Shown piece after piece: positions 25,326 to 33,585 of a stretch of 64,000 bases of DNA; the first letter of the stretch is position 1; each line of letters starts with the position of its first letter. This DNA comes from a virus. The translations under genes were made by a program, and so were the position numbers. The notes under the pieces are model-generated. The model saw only the letters and a program-made list of their open reading frames with translations, was not told where the DNA came from and did not search any database. The stretch lies in the IMG/VR virus record IMGVR_UViG_3300025012_000026, positions 62,001-126,000 of that record; one strand, written 5' to 3'.

Positions 25326-25465
25326 TGACAGAATTAGAACATAAAGAACTAGTAGAAAGTCTAAATCAAATGATGGTAGAGATTATAAAAGTCAAAGAAT
25401 TACAAAAAGTCCTTGTAGGTATATCTGGGATAGATATTAATCAAGAAGATTGGAAGAATTATTAA
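25325..25465 (+). CDS. Small helical protein
   Basis: 46 residues, start codon overlapping the previous stop (TAATG) with AAAGGAGGTG upstream. Leu/Glu/Lys-rich helix (ELVESLNQMMVEIIKVKELQ). Unknown. Confidence 0.55.
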   Translation: MTELEHKELVESLNQMMVEIIKVKELQKVLVGISGIDINQEDWKNY

Positions 25466-25486
25466 TATTTTAGGAGGTGATATAAA

Positions 25487-25684
25487 ATGGAAATAACAAC
25501 TATGACTCTAGAAGAAGCAGAAAAGATTGGTTACGTTGCAAAAATCAAAGAACTCTACTGTGAATTAAAATCAGTTTGGCCTACATTTTCAGAAAAAACT
25601 AGAGACAATTTGACAATGTTGCTTGGTGGTTTGAAGGATAAAAGTGAAGTTATGGCTTTGATGGGTAAGGAAGATGATAGGTAA
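25487..25684 (+). CDS. Small unknown protein
   Basis: 65 residues behind AGGAGGTGATATAAA. Contains EEAEKIGYVAKIKELYCEL and FSEKTRDNLTMLLGGL. Helical; no domain recognised. Confidence 0.5.
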   Translation: MEITTMTLEEAEKIGYVAKIKELYCELKSVWPTFSEKTRDNLTMLLGGLKDKSEVMALMGKEDDR

Positions 25685-25776
25685 AAGAGTAATGGTAACA
25701 CTCTCTGGGAAATAATTTATGTAGTTAGAGTAAATAAAAAATAAATGGGTGATGGCCGACATTAAGGAGAAAAAAT

Positions 25777-26412
25777 ATGATTTATTTATTAGATGGTTTA
25801 GAATTTAATGTTAGTAATATAGTGGAGTTTCTAGACTCTTATCAAAACAAAATTACCTCTTATAATGGATTTAATATGCAACAAATAATTCTTGATAAGT
25901 TACTCGAAGGAATAAAAACAAATCAATTAATACATACACAATGGTTAAGAGGGATTGGCAAAACTCATACATTAATTGCGTTAGCAAAAGAAGCAGATTG
26001 TATTGTATTAGAACCAAATGTAGCTGTGGCATCTGCTATAGCAAAAAGGGAAAATTATTCAAAAGTATACCCTGCATCCATTGATTTTCTGAGAGGTAAT
26101 ACTTTAAGTAATTATGGCTATAGGTACAGCAAAGATAATCCTTTGGAAGTTGTTGTGGACGAAGGAGTAACAAATATTAAAGCTATTGAAGATATTGGAT
26201 TTAAAGTAGTTACTGGATTTTATACTCCTAAGAAAGAAGATGAAATTTCATTTAATGATAAAGTAACGAGAACTCTTATGAATGAAATTGAAGCTCTTAC
26301 TCCTAAGTTAGAATTAACAAGGGAAAGTAAAGATTATGGAACATATAAGAATTTAATTAATGCTTATAGAGAGGTGTTAAATCTTATGAGATATTTTCCA
26401 GATAATCATTAA
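25777..26412 (+). CDS. P-loop ATPase-like protein
   Basis: 211 residues behind TTAAGGAGAAAAA. Walker A-like RGIGKTHTLIALA (about 58-70) and Walker B-like LEVVVDEGV (about 123-131). A long spacer and a helical C-terminus follow. The Walker A lacks the first Gly of GxxxxGKT, having WLRGIGKT instead. It resembles short phage ATPases that read as truncated helicase/terminase-type domains; real substrate unknown. Confidence 0.55.
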   Translation: MIYLLDGLEFNVSNIVEFLDSYQNKITSYNGFNMQQIILDKLLEGIKTNQLIHTQWLRGIGKTHTLIALAKEADCIVLEPNVAVASAIAKRENYSKVYPASIDFLRGNTLSNYGYRYSKDNPLEVVVDEGVTNIKAIEDIGFKVVTGFYTPKKEDEISFNDKVTRTLMNEIEALTPKLELTRESKDYGTYKNLINAYREVLNLMRYFPDNH

Positions 26413-26425
26413 ATAATAGCAAACA

Positions 26426-26465
26426 AATACTCCCAACCGCTTTTGGTGGTTAGGAGTATTTTAAT
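26426..26465. terminator. Bidirectional terminator
   Basis: AATACTCC (26426-26433) with GGAGTATT (26453-26460), inner AACC / GGTT; T-rich on both strands. Separates the + operon from the converging zinc-ribbon gene. Confidence 0.75.
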
Positions 26466-26472
26466 ATAATAG

Positions 26473-26721
26473 TTATTTAAGTTTATCTAATTCGTCTAAA
26501 TCAATAATAACTTCCTTAAAAAACATAAGATATCCACATTCAGTACAAATGTAAGTAATAGTTGGGAATGGGCCAGAAATACCAATTGCATCAAATTCCA
26601 TTCTTGCATTCATACCAAAAGTTTTTACTTTTTTAGATTGGCATATTGGACAGGTTTTAGATTGATTAGATATGGTTTGTTTGTTGATAGTGCGTAGATT
26701 TTCTTGTGTAGAATCTTCCAT
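26473..26721 (-). CDS. Zinc-ribbon protein
   Basis: 82 residues. CPIC (about 24-27) and CTEC (about 58-61) give a four-Cys zinc ribbon with an acidic C-terminal tail (EVIIDLDELDKLK). The upstream GGAGGTAATC and a promoter at 26749-26776 fit. Role unknown. Confidence 0.6.
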   Translation of the reverse strand: MEDSTQENLRTINKQTISNQSKTCPICQSKKVKTFGMNARMEFDAIGISGPFPTITYICTECGYLMFFKEVIIDLDELDKLK

Positions 26722-26748
26722 ATTATGATTACCTCCCTATGTTTGATG

Positions 26749-26776
26749 ATTATATTTGGTTAATTTAGCATGTCCA
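26749..26776 (-). promoter_or_regulatory. Promoter of the zinc-ribbon gene
   Basis: On the minus strand TGGACA (26771-26776), 16-nt spacer, TATAAT (26749-26754). Confidence 0.6.
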
Positions 26777-26798
26777 TTTTGTTGGATTAATAATTACT

Positions 26799-27608
26799 CT
26801 ATTTAAATCTAATCTCTTTAACATCAATTAAACAATCTGGATCTATAATAATTTCACTCTCTCCTCTTTTATCAATATAAGCAAGAATATCTTCAATTTT
26901 AATCATTGCTTCATATAACTCTCCCCTATATTTATTGAACCTTGTAGCAAAGAATTTAGCTTTTTCTTTATCAATTGTCCAAGAAAAAGCTTTTTGATAA
27001 GGTGTAGATTTAGTATTTTGTCCTCGATATATTTTGACCAATCCATTAACATCTGGTTTAATATTTTCATTTAAATTTTCTTTAGGTTTGTATTTGAAAA
27101 TATTAAGAAAGAAGTCTTTGTTAAGGTTTGAGAAACCATACTCAGAACGGCTGTAGATGTCCTCAAAGCAATCGTATTTCTGTTCATCAGGTATATCATC
27201 AAATGATTGAATATAGAAGTCTAGAGCAATTTTCTTTTCAATAAGGAAAAATAATTTGTTGTATTGCTTTTTAGAGATATAATTATTCATACTTTCTTCA
27301 ATTTTTTCAATTCTCTGTTTAGTATGCCAACTAGTCAATGATTCTATATTGAATACACCTATATCTACCATGACAGGGCCAGAGATGTAGGTAAAAGGTG
27401 TTAGAAAATTATCAGTAAAGTAGAAGTTAGATATTGGTTTATCAAGGTATTGTACGGCTTCTAGTATGGTTTGATAAGGTGGTATTTCATATTCAGTTTC
27501 TTCCATTATTTTGATTCTAAATTGATTATCTGAGAAGAGTGATGCAGGGATTAATGAATTTTTGTTTAGGTTTCCATGAGATAGTTTGAATATGTCGCTT
27601 ATGTTCAT
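26799..27608 (-). CDS. Putative ADP-ribosyltransferase
   Basis: 269 residues. The C-terminal ~85 residues have the R-S-E signature of ADP-ribosyltransferases: VKIYRGQ (Arg195), SWT (Ser209-Thr211) followed by the FFATRF helix, and GESE (Glu250, Glu252, an E-x-E pair typical of Arg-specific enzymes). These transfer ADP-ribose from NAD to protein or nucleic acid targets. The N-terminal ~185 residues are unrecognised. It is the second gene of an operon with the tandem-HTH regulator, 33 nt away with its own AAAGGAG site. A host-takeover, toxin or defence role is inferred only. Confidence 0.65.
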   Translation of the reverse strand: MNISDIFKLSHGNLNKNSLIPASLFSDNQFRIKIMEETEYEIPPYQTILEAVQYLDKPISNFYFTDNFLTPFTYISGPVMVDIGVFNIESLTSWHTKQRIEKIEESMNNYISKKQYNKLFFLIEKKIALDFYIQSFDDIPDEQKYDCFEDIYSRSEYGFSNLNKDFFLNIFKYKPKENLNENIKPDVNGLVKIYRGQNTKSTPYQKAFSWTIDKEKAKFFATRFNKYRGELYEAMIKIEDILAYIDKRGESEIIIDPDCLIDVKEIRFK

Positions 27609-27641
27609 ATTGTTAACTCCTTTGTGTTTATAATGTTTATT

Positions 27642-28691
27642 CTATTTTAATAAGTCGAAATCCATTATTGTTTTCTTGAACCGTAGATAAAGTTTTCCAC
27701 ACATCTCATCTGCTTCGATTCCAAATATAGATGAATCAACGCCTAACACCTTAATAATTTCTTTAAATTGTGGCAGATTAATTTTCTTTTTACCTTTTTC
27801 AATATTGTATAATTCATCTAATTTTAGATTGGAATTTTTAGTAAAGTTAGATGTAGATATTTTCTTTAACTTTCTTACTCTTTTAATATTAAATCCCATA
27901 TAATTGCCATTTTTTATAGCTTGATCAATTTCTAATTGGATATAAAAGTTTTTTGTGCTGATTTGTTTTTCTTTTTCGGTTAATGTATCTGGTCGTTTAT
28001 TATGGTGTTGTTTTAGTTGTTTTGGTTTTTGCGTATTTTTATCTATAGTTAATATATCTGTCCGGCTTTTATTTACAGGAGATTTGATTGCGAAGTCCAT
28101 TATACTTGATTTGAATCGTACATACAATTTTCCATAAAGTTCATTTTCTTCAAGATTAAATATAGAATAATCAATATTAAGTGAATCATATATTTTTACA
28201 AATTCTGATAAACAAATTCTAGTTTTACCAGATTCAATTTTAGTTAGTTCATACGATTTTATACCAATGTTTTCAGATAATTTAGCAACACTTATTTTCT
28301 GTATTTTTCGTATTCTTTTTATGTTAGTTCCCATGTAGTTACCTTTTTCTATTGCTTTTTTAGTTTCTATTTGAAGATAAAAATCTTTTGTATTTTTATT
28401 AATGATATTTAATTTTTTAGCATTTTTATCATTAAGTCTTTTTACTTTAATTTTACAACGATAACATAAAGAAGATAAGTTTTTGTATTTAAAAATTTTA
28501 CCACATTTTTCGCATTTATCATATATTGTAACTTCTTCTTTAATATTTTGAGCACGCAATAAACTTTTATCACAGTCGATACATTTTAATGTTGTAGAAT
28601 TTTCTGGTAATGGTTTAGCACATTTGATACATAAATTGTATGCGATTCTAATTTTTTGAATATCATTATAATTTATAAGATTTATGTCCAT
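27642..28691 (-). CDS. Tandem-HTH regulator with zinc-ribbon N-terminus
   Basis: 349 residues. Two zinc knuckles: Cys21/24/37/40 and Cys60/63/76/79. Two XRE-like units follow that are clearly duplicated: residues 104-202 and 249-347 share FYLQ/FYIQ, NYMG.NIKR.RK, an HTH, IESGK/IEKGK, YSIF/SSIF and GKLY.RFK..IMDF. A likely transcription regulator that could bind a double operator. Promoter at 28724-28752. It heads the operon containing the ADP-ribosyltransferase-like gene, so it may control it, as in toxin-antitoxin or lysogeny modules. Confidence 0.65.
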   Translation of the reverse strand: MDINLINYNDIQKIRIAYNLCIKCAKPLPENSTTLKCIDCDKSLLRAQNIKEEVTIYDKCEKCGKIFKYKNLSSLCYRCKIKVKRLNDKNAKKLNIINKNTKDFYLQIETKKAIEKGNYMGTNIKRIRKIQKISVAKLSENIGIKSYELTKIESGKTRICLSEFVKIYDSLNIDYSIFNLEENELYGKLYVRFKSSIMDFAIKSPVNKSRTDILTIDKNTQKPKQLKQHHNKRPDTLTEKEKQISTKNFYIQLEIDQAIKNGNYMGFNIKRVRKLKKISTSNFTKNSNLKLDELYNIEKGKKKINLPQFKEIIKVLGVDSSIFGIEADEMCGKLYLRFKKTIMDFDLLK

Positions 28692-28723
28692 GTGACAACC
28701 TCCATTTCGACAATGATGGTTAT

Positions 28724-28752
28724 ATTATAGCATATTTAGTTGTTTTGTTCAA
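28724..28752 (-). promoter_or_regulatory. Extended -10 promoter for the regulator operon
   Basis: On the minus strand TTGAAC (28747-28752), 17-nt spacer ending in TGC, TATAAT (28724-28729). Confidence 0.85.
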
Positions 28753-29305
28753 ATTTGAGGTAATATGAAATTAATAAAATAATAAAAACAAACAAAAAAG
28801 AAACGAAGATTGGCTGTACACACCAAATTCTTCATTTTAGCAGAGACCTTGAGATAATAAAAGCCATTGAGTTAGTTTGAGCTAGAAGAATGCTGAAAAT
28901 AACTCAATGTGCTTATTGTAGCATGGATTGGGTTGAGTTGTAAAGGTTAGGGTTTTTGGGATGGATATATTATCCCATAAAAGTATGTTTTTATTTTGTT
29001 TGAAATAATGGTTTTGAAAGTGGCTTATAGCAAGGGTTGTAGAGGTGGTAATTGTTGGGATTTGGGTTATTTGGAGGGATTTTTGAGGTAAATTAGTTAG
29101 AATTTAATATTTTTTATTTTTAAAGAGCTGTTGAGGTTCTTTTTGTTTTGTTTTGTTTGGGTAGAAATTGAAATTGAATTTAATATTGGTTGGATAGGAG
29201 TCAGGCCAGACTTTTATCTGTAAAACGAGGCACTTGAGTTTTCCTTAGAACTTGAGTGTCTTATTCCAATTGTGGCTCTTATTAAGGAAAGGGGATAGAT
29301 TTATT
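28753..29305. other. Gene-free 550-bp region with inverted repeats
   Basis: No gene is seen. Features are a 14-bp imperfect stem (28861-28874 with 28900-28914, one bulged T, 25-nt loop), TGGGAT-N9-ATCCCA (28967-28987), and AGGCACT..AGTT / AACT..AGTGTCT (about 29228-29262) just before the endonuclease start. T/G-rich stretches in between look non-coding. Probably leader and regulatory DNA of the 29306 gene. Confidence 0.45.
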
Positions 29306-31018
29306 ATGGGATTGATAACAAAAGAGGTTTGGGTAGAAGTAGGTAAAAATTTAAAACATTATGAAAAATTAAATTATTTTATACCAAAATCAATAAATAA
29401 GTACGGAAAATTAACTGTTTCAAGAGGAACTAGAATATTAGTTAAAGTAGAAGATTTGCCTAATCGTTCTGCTGTATTTGTTGATTGTGAATGTAACGGT
29501 TGCGGAAAAGAAATAAATAGAATACCGTGGTATAATTATAAAAGATCAGTAGTAGACGATAATAAATATTATTGTCATCAATGTGCAAAGGCTGGTCATA
29601 AAGAATGGATAAGTTTCTTTAGATGGTGTTACTTAAATTTATATAAAGAATTAGCAGATTATATTTTATCCAGATGGGATTATGAATTGAATATTGATAA
29701 AAATGGTAAATTAATAACACCAAAAGATATTAGTCATTCATCACAAGGTATTAACGGAAAAGGATATTGGTTTAAGTGTTTAGAACATCCAGAGCATCTA
29801 TCAGAACAGAAAAGTATTAGCGGTTTTGTCGGAGGGACTCGTAGTATTACTTGCAATCAATGTAATAAGGTCTCCATTACATACCCTGCTCTCATTAAAT
29901 ATTTAGTAAATGAAGCTGATATGTATAAATACTCTCTTGGTTCAAATGAACAAATCCCTATGAGATGTCCATATTGTGGATATGAGAAGGATATTACAAT
30001 TCCTGTTTTTATAAGAGTTGGATTTGGATGTTCAAGATGTTCAGACGGTGTGTCGTTCAGTCAAAAATTTATAGCATGTTTTTTAGAGCAGATATTAGAT
30101 AAAGATTTTACAATAGAACTAAGTAAAAAAACTTTAAAATGGTGTGATAACTATAGATATGATTTTTATACAGAAAAATTAAACGGAATTATTATAGAGG
30201 CAATGGGTATACAGCACTACGAAGAATCTTTTAGAAAAATAAGTAAAAAAGCTAGAAGTTTAGAAGAAGAACAAAAGAATGACAGAGATAAAGAACAATT
30301 AGCAAAAGAAAATAATATTGAAAATTATATAGTTTTGGATTGTAGAAAAAGTGAAATGAATTGGATTAAAAATAGTATCATGAATAGTAATTTACCAAAA
30401 TTATTAAATTTTATGGAAAAAGATATAGATTGGTTGAAATGTGGCGAAGCAGGTTATTCAAGTTTGATTAAGATTGCTTGTGATTATTGGAATAGTGGAA
30501 TAAAGAGTGTCAGAGAGATAGCAGAGAAAATGAAATTACATAGTGCTACAATTTCAAGATATCTTAAACAAGGTACTGAGTTAAATTGGTGTGATTATGG
30601 TGGGAAAGCAGAGATGTTTCGTAAGGTAATATGTTTAACCACAGGGGAAGTTTTTAATAGTGTTACGGAAGCTGAAAATAAATATAATACTTCTCATATT
30701 TCAGATTGTTGCAAGGGAAATAAAAAGACATCTGGAAAACTTTTAGATGGAACTAAACTTGTGTGGGTTTATTATGAAGAATATATATTAAGAACAGAGG
30801 AAGAAATTACAAGTATTTTAAATAATTCAAAAAATATTCGGAATGTAAAAATAATATGTACAACAACTGGTGAAAAATTTGAAAAAATATCTGATGCGGA
30901 AATCAAATATAATATTTCTGCACAAAGTATATCTAAATGTTGTAAAGGTAAATTAAATTCAGCAGGTAAACATCCCAATACAGGAGAGAAAATGGTTTGG
31001 AAAATATTTGATAAATAA
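29306..31018 (+). CDS. Large zinc-finger homing endonuclease, Vsr-like core (paralogue 1)
   Basis: 570 residues from ATG 29306 behind AAGGAAAGGGG; an upstream in-frame start at 29252 lacks a site, and the paralogue also begins MGLITKEV. N-terminal zinc motifs (CNGCG, CHQC, CNQC, CPYCG, CSRCS). The core at about 290-370 reads YRYDFYTEK, IIIEAMGIQHYEE, then KEQLAKENNI and YIVLDCRKS, a Vsr/EDxHD-like pattern related to phage enzymes such as I-Bth0305I. A HTH follows (REIAEKMKLHSATISRY). Two C-terminal NUMOD1-like repeats, KVICLTTGEVFNS and KIICTTTGEKFEK. The catalytic assignment is tentative. Confidence 0.7.
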   Translation: MGLITKEVWVEVGKNLKHYEKLNYFIPKSINKYGKLTVSRGTRILVKVEDLPNRSAVFVDCECNGCGKEINRIPWYNYKRSVVDDNKYYCHQCAKAGHKEWISFFRWCYLNLYKELADYILSRWDYELNIDKNGKLITPKDISHSSQGINGKGYWFKCLEHPEHLSEQKSISGFVGGTRSITCNQCNKVSITYPALIKYLVNEADMYKYSLGSNEQIPMRCPYCGYEKDITIPVFIRVGFGCSRCSDGVSFSQKFIACFLEQILDKDFTIELSKKTLKWCDNYRYDFYTEKLNGIIIEAMGIQHYEESFRKISKKARSLEEEQKNDRDKEQLAKENNIENYIVLDCRKSEMNWIKNSIMNSNLPKLLNFMEKDIDWLKCGEAGYSSLIKIACDYWNSGIKSVREIAEKMKLHSATISRYLKQGTELNWCDYGGKAEMFRKVICLTTGEVFNSVTEAENKYNTSHISDCCKGNKKTSGKLLDGTKLVWVYYEEYILRTEEEITSILNNSKNIRNVKIICTTTGEKFEKISDAEIKYNISAQSISKCCKGKLNSAGKHPNTGEKMVWKIFDK

Positions 31019-31023
31019 TATTA

Positions 31024-31066
31024 TAGAGAGTAATCACAAAATTAATGTGATTACTCTCTATTTTTT
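31024..31066. terminator. Strong bidirectional terminator
   Basis: Perfect 15-bp stem TAGAGAGTAATCACA / TGTGATTACTCTCTA (31024-31038 with 31046-31060), 7-nt loop, TTTTTT after it on +. It separates the endonuclease from the converging conjugation operon. Confidence 0.9.
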
Positions 31067-31072
31067 ACGCTT

Positions 31073-32530
31073 TTAATTTTCCATTACATGATTGATAATT
31101 AAAGTGGCGATATCCTTCTGAACCTTTGAAGAATTCACAAGTTTCGATCCCTCCCTAAGACAGAAATTCCATATAGGATTACTCCTACTTAGAAATTTTT
31201 TGTCTGACAACTTTGTAAGTCTATTCTCCCAATCATTTTCCTTGCGTAATCTATTAGCAAGAGCAAAGAAACCTGATATAAACATATTTTCTAAAATAAA
31301 ATTCTGCTTTCTTTGTTCCGATTTTGCTTCAATATCAATATTGCCCATTGCTTCAGGGAATATATTACTAATTAATTCATCCCAAAATTTAACAAGATAT
31401 AAACCAATCTCTTCTGCTTCTTTTGGATTTAATGCTTTAAATTGTGCTACATTATCAAGTAGAGTTTTATAAGTGATAATTTTATTGCTTGATTTTGAAA
31501 TTGTTCCAGAAACTAACTCTATCTTACCTTTGAGCAAACTTTGATTCGCAATTATGTCAACAATTTTGCGATTTTCATTGAAAACATCATGAAAAGCCAA
31601 CCTAGTACGACTTACAGCCTTACCTTTTGAATTTGCTTCTACAAAAAGATTTTCTGACTCTGAGTGAGACAAATTAAAAATCACCACTGGTATATAAAAT
31701 TCTCTAGGATCTTTTATGCTAAGAGCATCCTTTTTGAATCGTTTAACCCAAATCTTCATACTTTCTAACCTATGGGCTGCATCGCAGATGGTTAAAGCAT
31801 GTTGTCCAGATAAAGTATTGTCATCTTCGTTAAAGTGAAGTGGTTCAGGATATTCTTTTGCATAATTTAATAATACTTGACCAGCATCCATAGAACCGTC
31901 TAACATTTTTGATAAGATAGTTTTAACATTGGCAGTATAAATTAATGGTTTTTCCTCTCCTTTTGCGGTGGTACGCGAACCTCTCTGAACTGAGGGATCG
32001 TATATCACTGAAGGAGTTTTTCCAGAGTACATTTCATTTAGTTGATAACAATTTAATGTTGTGATCCATTTGTAAATAGAACCATTACGATAAACGGGTT
32101 GGCAATTTGGTATTGACCAAAAATATCCATCTTCTTTATTATTGCTTTCTTTCCCAGTCTTAACCTTATTACTTAAACTACCAAACACAGGCATATTGGC
32201 ATTCCCCATATTTCTTTCTCTCATTTTTTTCTTTAGTTCTTCATCAGATTCTACAACTTTATCAATTTTATCAACTTCAATAATCTTATCACTCCTATCT
32301 TCTTCCCATTTTTCATCCTCATCAATAATTTCATCCAAACTTTCAAATCCTGCTGAAGTTTCACTCATAGTTTTGCTAAATTCTTGTGTCATCGTATTGA
32401 TTGCCTCTTCCTTAACTTGATTAACTACATTAGTGTTTGTCTGAGCAAGTCTGTCTCTACTTTTTCTTCCCATGTCTTCTTCTCCTTCCATAGTTTCCTT
32501 GACTAATTTATTAACCATATCAATAATCAT
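31073..32530 (-). CDS. DGQHR / DndB-like protein
   Basis: 485 residues behind GAAAGGCGG. The N-terminal ~130 residues are charged and disordered. Residues 241-258 carry SGQHALTICDAAHRLESM, a variant of the DGQHR motif, followed by FYIPVVIFNLSHSE and NSKGKAVSRTRL, as in DndB/DGQHR-family proteins. DndB regulates DNA phosphorothioation in hosts; no other dnd gene is in view. It is the last gene of the conjugation cluster, so a nucleic-acid-associated role in transfer or protection is possible. Confidence 0.6.
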   Translation of the reverse strand: MIIDMVNKLVKETMEGEEDMGRKSRDRLAQTNTNVVNQVKEEAINTMTQEFSKTMSETSAGFESLDEIIDEDEKWEEDRSDKIIEVDKIDKVVESDEELKKKMRERNMGNANMPVFGSLSNKVKTGKESNNKEDGYFWSIPNCQPVYRNGSIYKWITTLNCYQLNEMYSGKTPSVIYDPSVQRGSRTTAKGEEKPLIYTANVKTILSKMLDGSMDAGQVLLNYAKEYPEPLHFNEDDNTLSGQHALTICDAAHRLESMKIWVKRFKKDALSIKDPREFYIPVVIFNLSHSESENLFVEANSKGKAVSRTRLAFHDVFNENRKIVDIIANQSLLKGKIELVSGTISKSSNKIITYKTLLDNVAQFKALNPKEAEEIGLYLVKFWDELISNIFPEAMGNIDIEAKSEQRKQNFILENMFISGFFALANRLRKENDWENRLTKLSDKKFLSRSNPIWNFCLREGSKLVNSSKVQKDIATLIINHVMEN

Positions 32531-32600
32531 AATAAAACCGCCTTTCTATGACTATATCATATTTATACACAAAAACATAGAGAATAATACCTAAATTTTC

Positions 32601-32636
32601 TTAAAAATAAAGAAAAAGAATGATTTCTCATTCTTT
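32601..32636 (-). terminator. Terminator inside the conjugation cluster
   Basis: 9-bp stem AAAGAATGA / TCATTCTTT (32615-32623 with 32628-32636), 4-nt loop, T-rich run on the minus strand after it. It could reduce transcription into the DGQHR gene. Confidence 0.7.
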
Positions 32637-32804
32637 CTAATCAATAATTATCCCTTTTTCTCTTAGAAAATCCTCTTCTGCAAGTAATATTTCCTCAATA
32701 AGATTCTCGTTAACTCCTGTCCTTTGAGCAATTTGTTGAATCATAAGATCAACATCAATCGTCGGTTTGCTAAAACTATTGATGATGTTCCCTAAAATTC
32801 CCAT
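32637..32804 (-). CDS. Small unknown protein in the conjugation operon
   Basis: 55 residues, ATG 32804 behind TAAGGAGATGGCTATA. Helical, acidic C-terminus (NENLIEEILLAEEDFLREK). Its stop lies just beyond the terminator hairpin. Unknown. Confidence 0.55.
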   Translation of the reverse strand: MGILGNIINSFSKPTIDVDLMIQQIAQRTGVNENLIEEILLAEEDFLREKGIIID

Positions 32805-32817
32805 TATAGCCATCTCC

Positions 32818-33585
32818 TTATTTCATTTTCCATACCGTGATATCTGGAATTATTCTTATCTTTTTCATATTTGGATATTGAGTAAAAATATAAAAATTTT
32901 CTCTTAATTCTTCTATTTGAGCGATGTTAACTTGTTTGCCTAAGTTAGTTAATCTTCTAAACCCTGCTGAATTAGTTAACCAAAACAATTGAGGAAACCC
33001 CTTTACCTTCTGAGATACTTTTTCGTAAATATCAATCTTTTCTTTCAGTTGTTTTTTAGATTCTGTCCCTGCGTCAATTTCAAATAACAAGGTGGTGTCT
33101 TGTTCATCCTTAGTTAACACAATCAATATATCTGATCTAAAAATATATTGCTTACCATTTTCTCTATCCTTGTATTTATAAATGAATTCAGGTTTATATT
33201 GCTTAATAAAAATCTTATTTAAATTTTGCTCCCGAATCAGCAAAGCATAAATTTCATTAACTAATAGTTGATGAGTATAATCTGAAGGTAGTTTAGATAA
33301 ATTCACTCCACCAATTTGGCAAAGTAATTTACCTGCCGTAACTAAGGATTCGCCATTTAATGCCACTGGAGTTCTTTTAATAAATTCTAATCTTTCTATT
33401 TTAGCTAGTCTTCGATTACAAACAGTTAAACTTTGTTTAGATTGAAAGAACATTATTTGAATCTGAGTTCTGGAAAAAATTTTAAAATCTCTAATACTTC
33501 TTATTATCTCTAAATCTCTCCCCGTTAAATGGGCGTACTTTTGTCCCAAAATCAATTTTTCCAACATCAAATCTTTGCTGATCAT
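32818..33585 (-). CDS. Replic_Relax family protein
   Basis: 255 residues from ATG 33585 with GAGGTGA 7 nt upstream; a TTG two codons earlier is less likely. The N-terminal winged helix (TGRDLEIIRSIRDFKIFSRT, then CNRRLAKIERLEFIKR) and the central YIFRSDILIVL...TLLFEIDAG give the replication-relaxation (PF13814) pattern, with a nuclease-like Asp...Glu core. Such proteins occur beside coupling ATPases on Bacillota mobile elements. No HUH relaxase is visible, so this is the best candidate for a DNA-processing partner here. It overlaps the 3' end of the ATPase gene by 95 nt. Confidence 0.7.
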   Translation of the reverse strand: MISKDLMLEKLILGQKYAHLTGRDLEIIRSIRDFKIFSRTQIQIMFFQSKQSLTVCNRRLAKIERLEFIKRTPVALNGESLVTAGKLLCQIGGVNLSKLPSDYTHQLLVNEIYALLIREQNLNKIFIKQYKPEFIYKYKDRENGKQYIFRSDILIVLTKDEQDTTLLFEIDAGTESKKQLKEKIDIYEKVSQKVKGFPQLFWLTNSAGFRRLTNLGKQVNIAQIEELRENFYIFTQYPNMKKIRIIPDITVWKMK

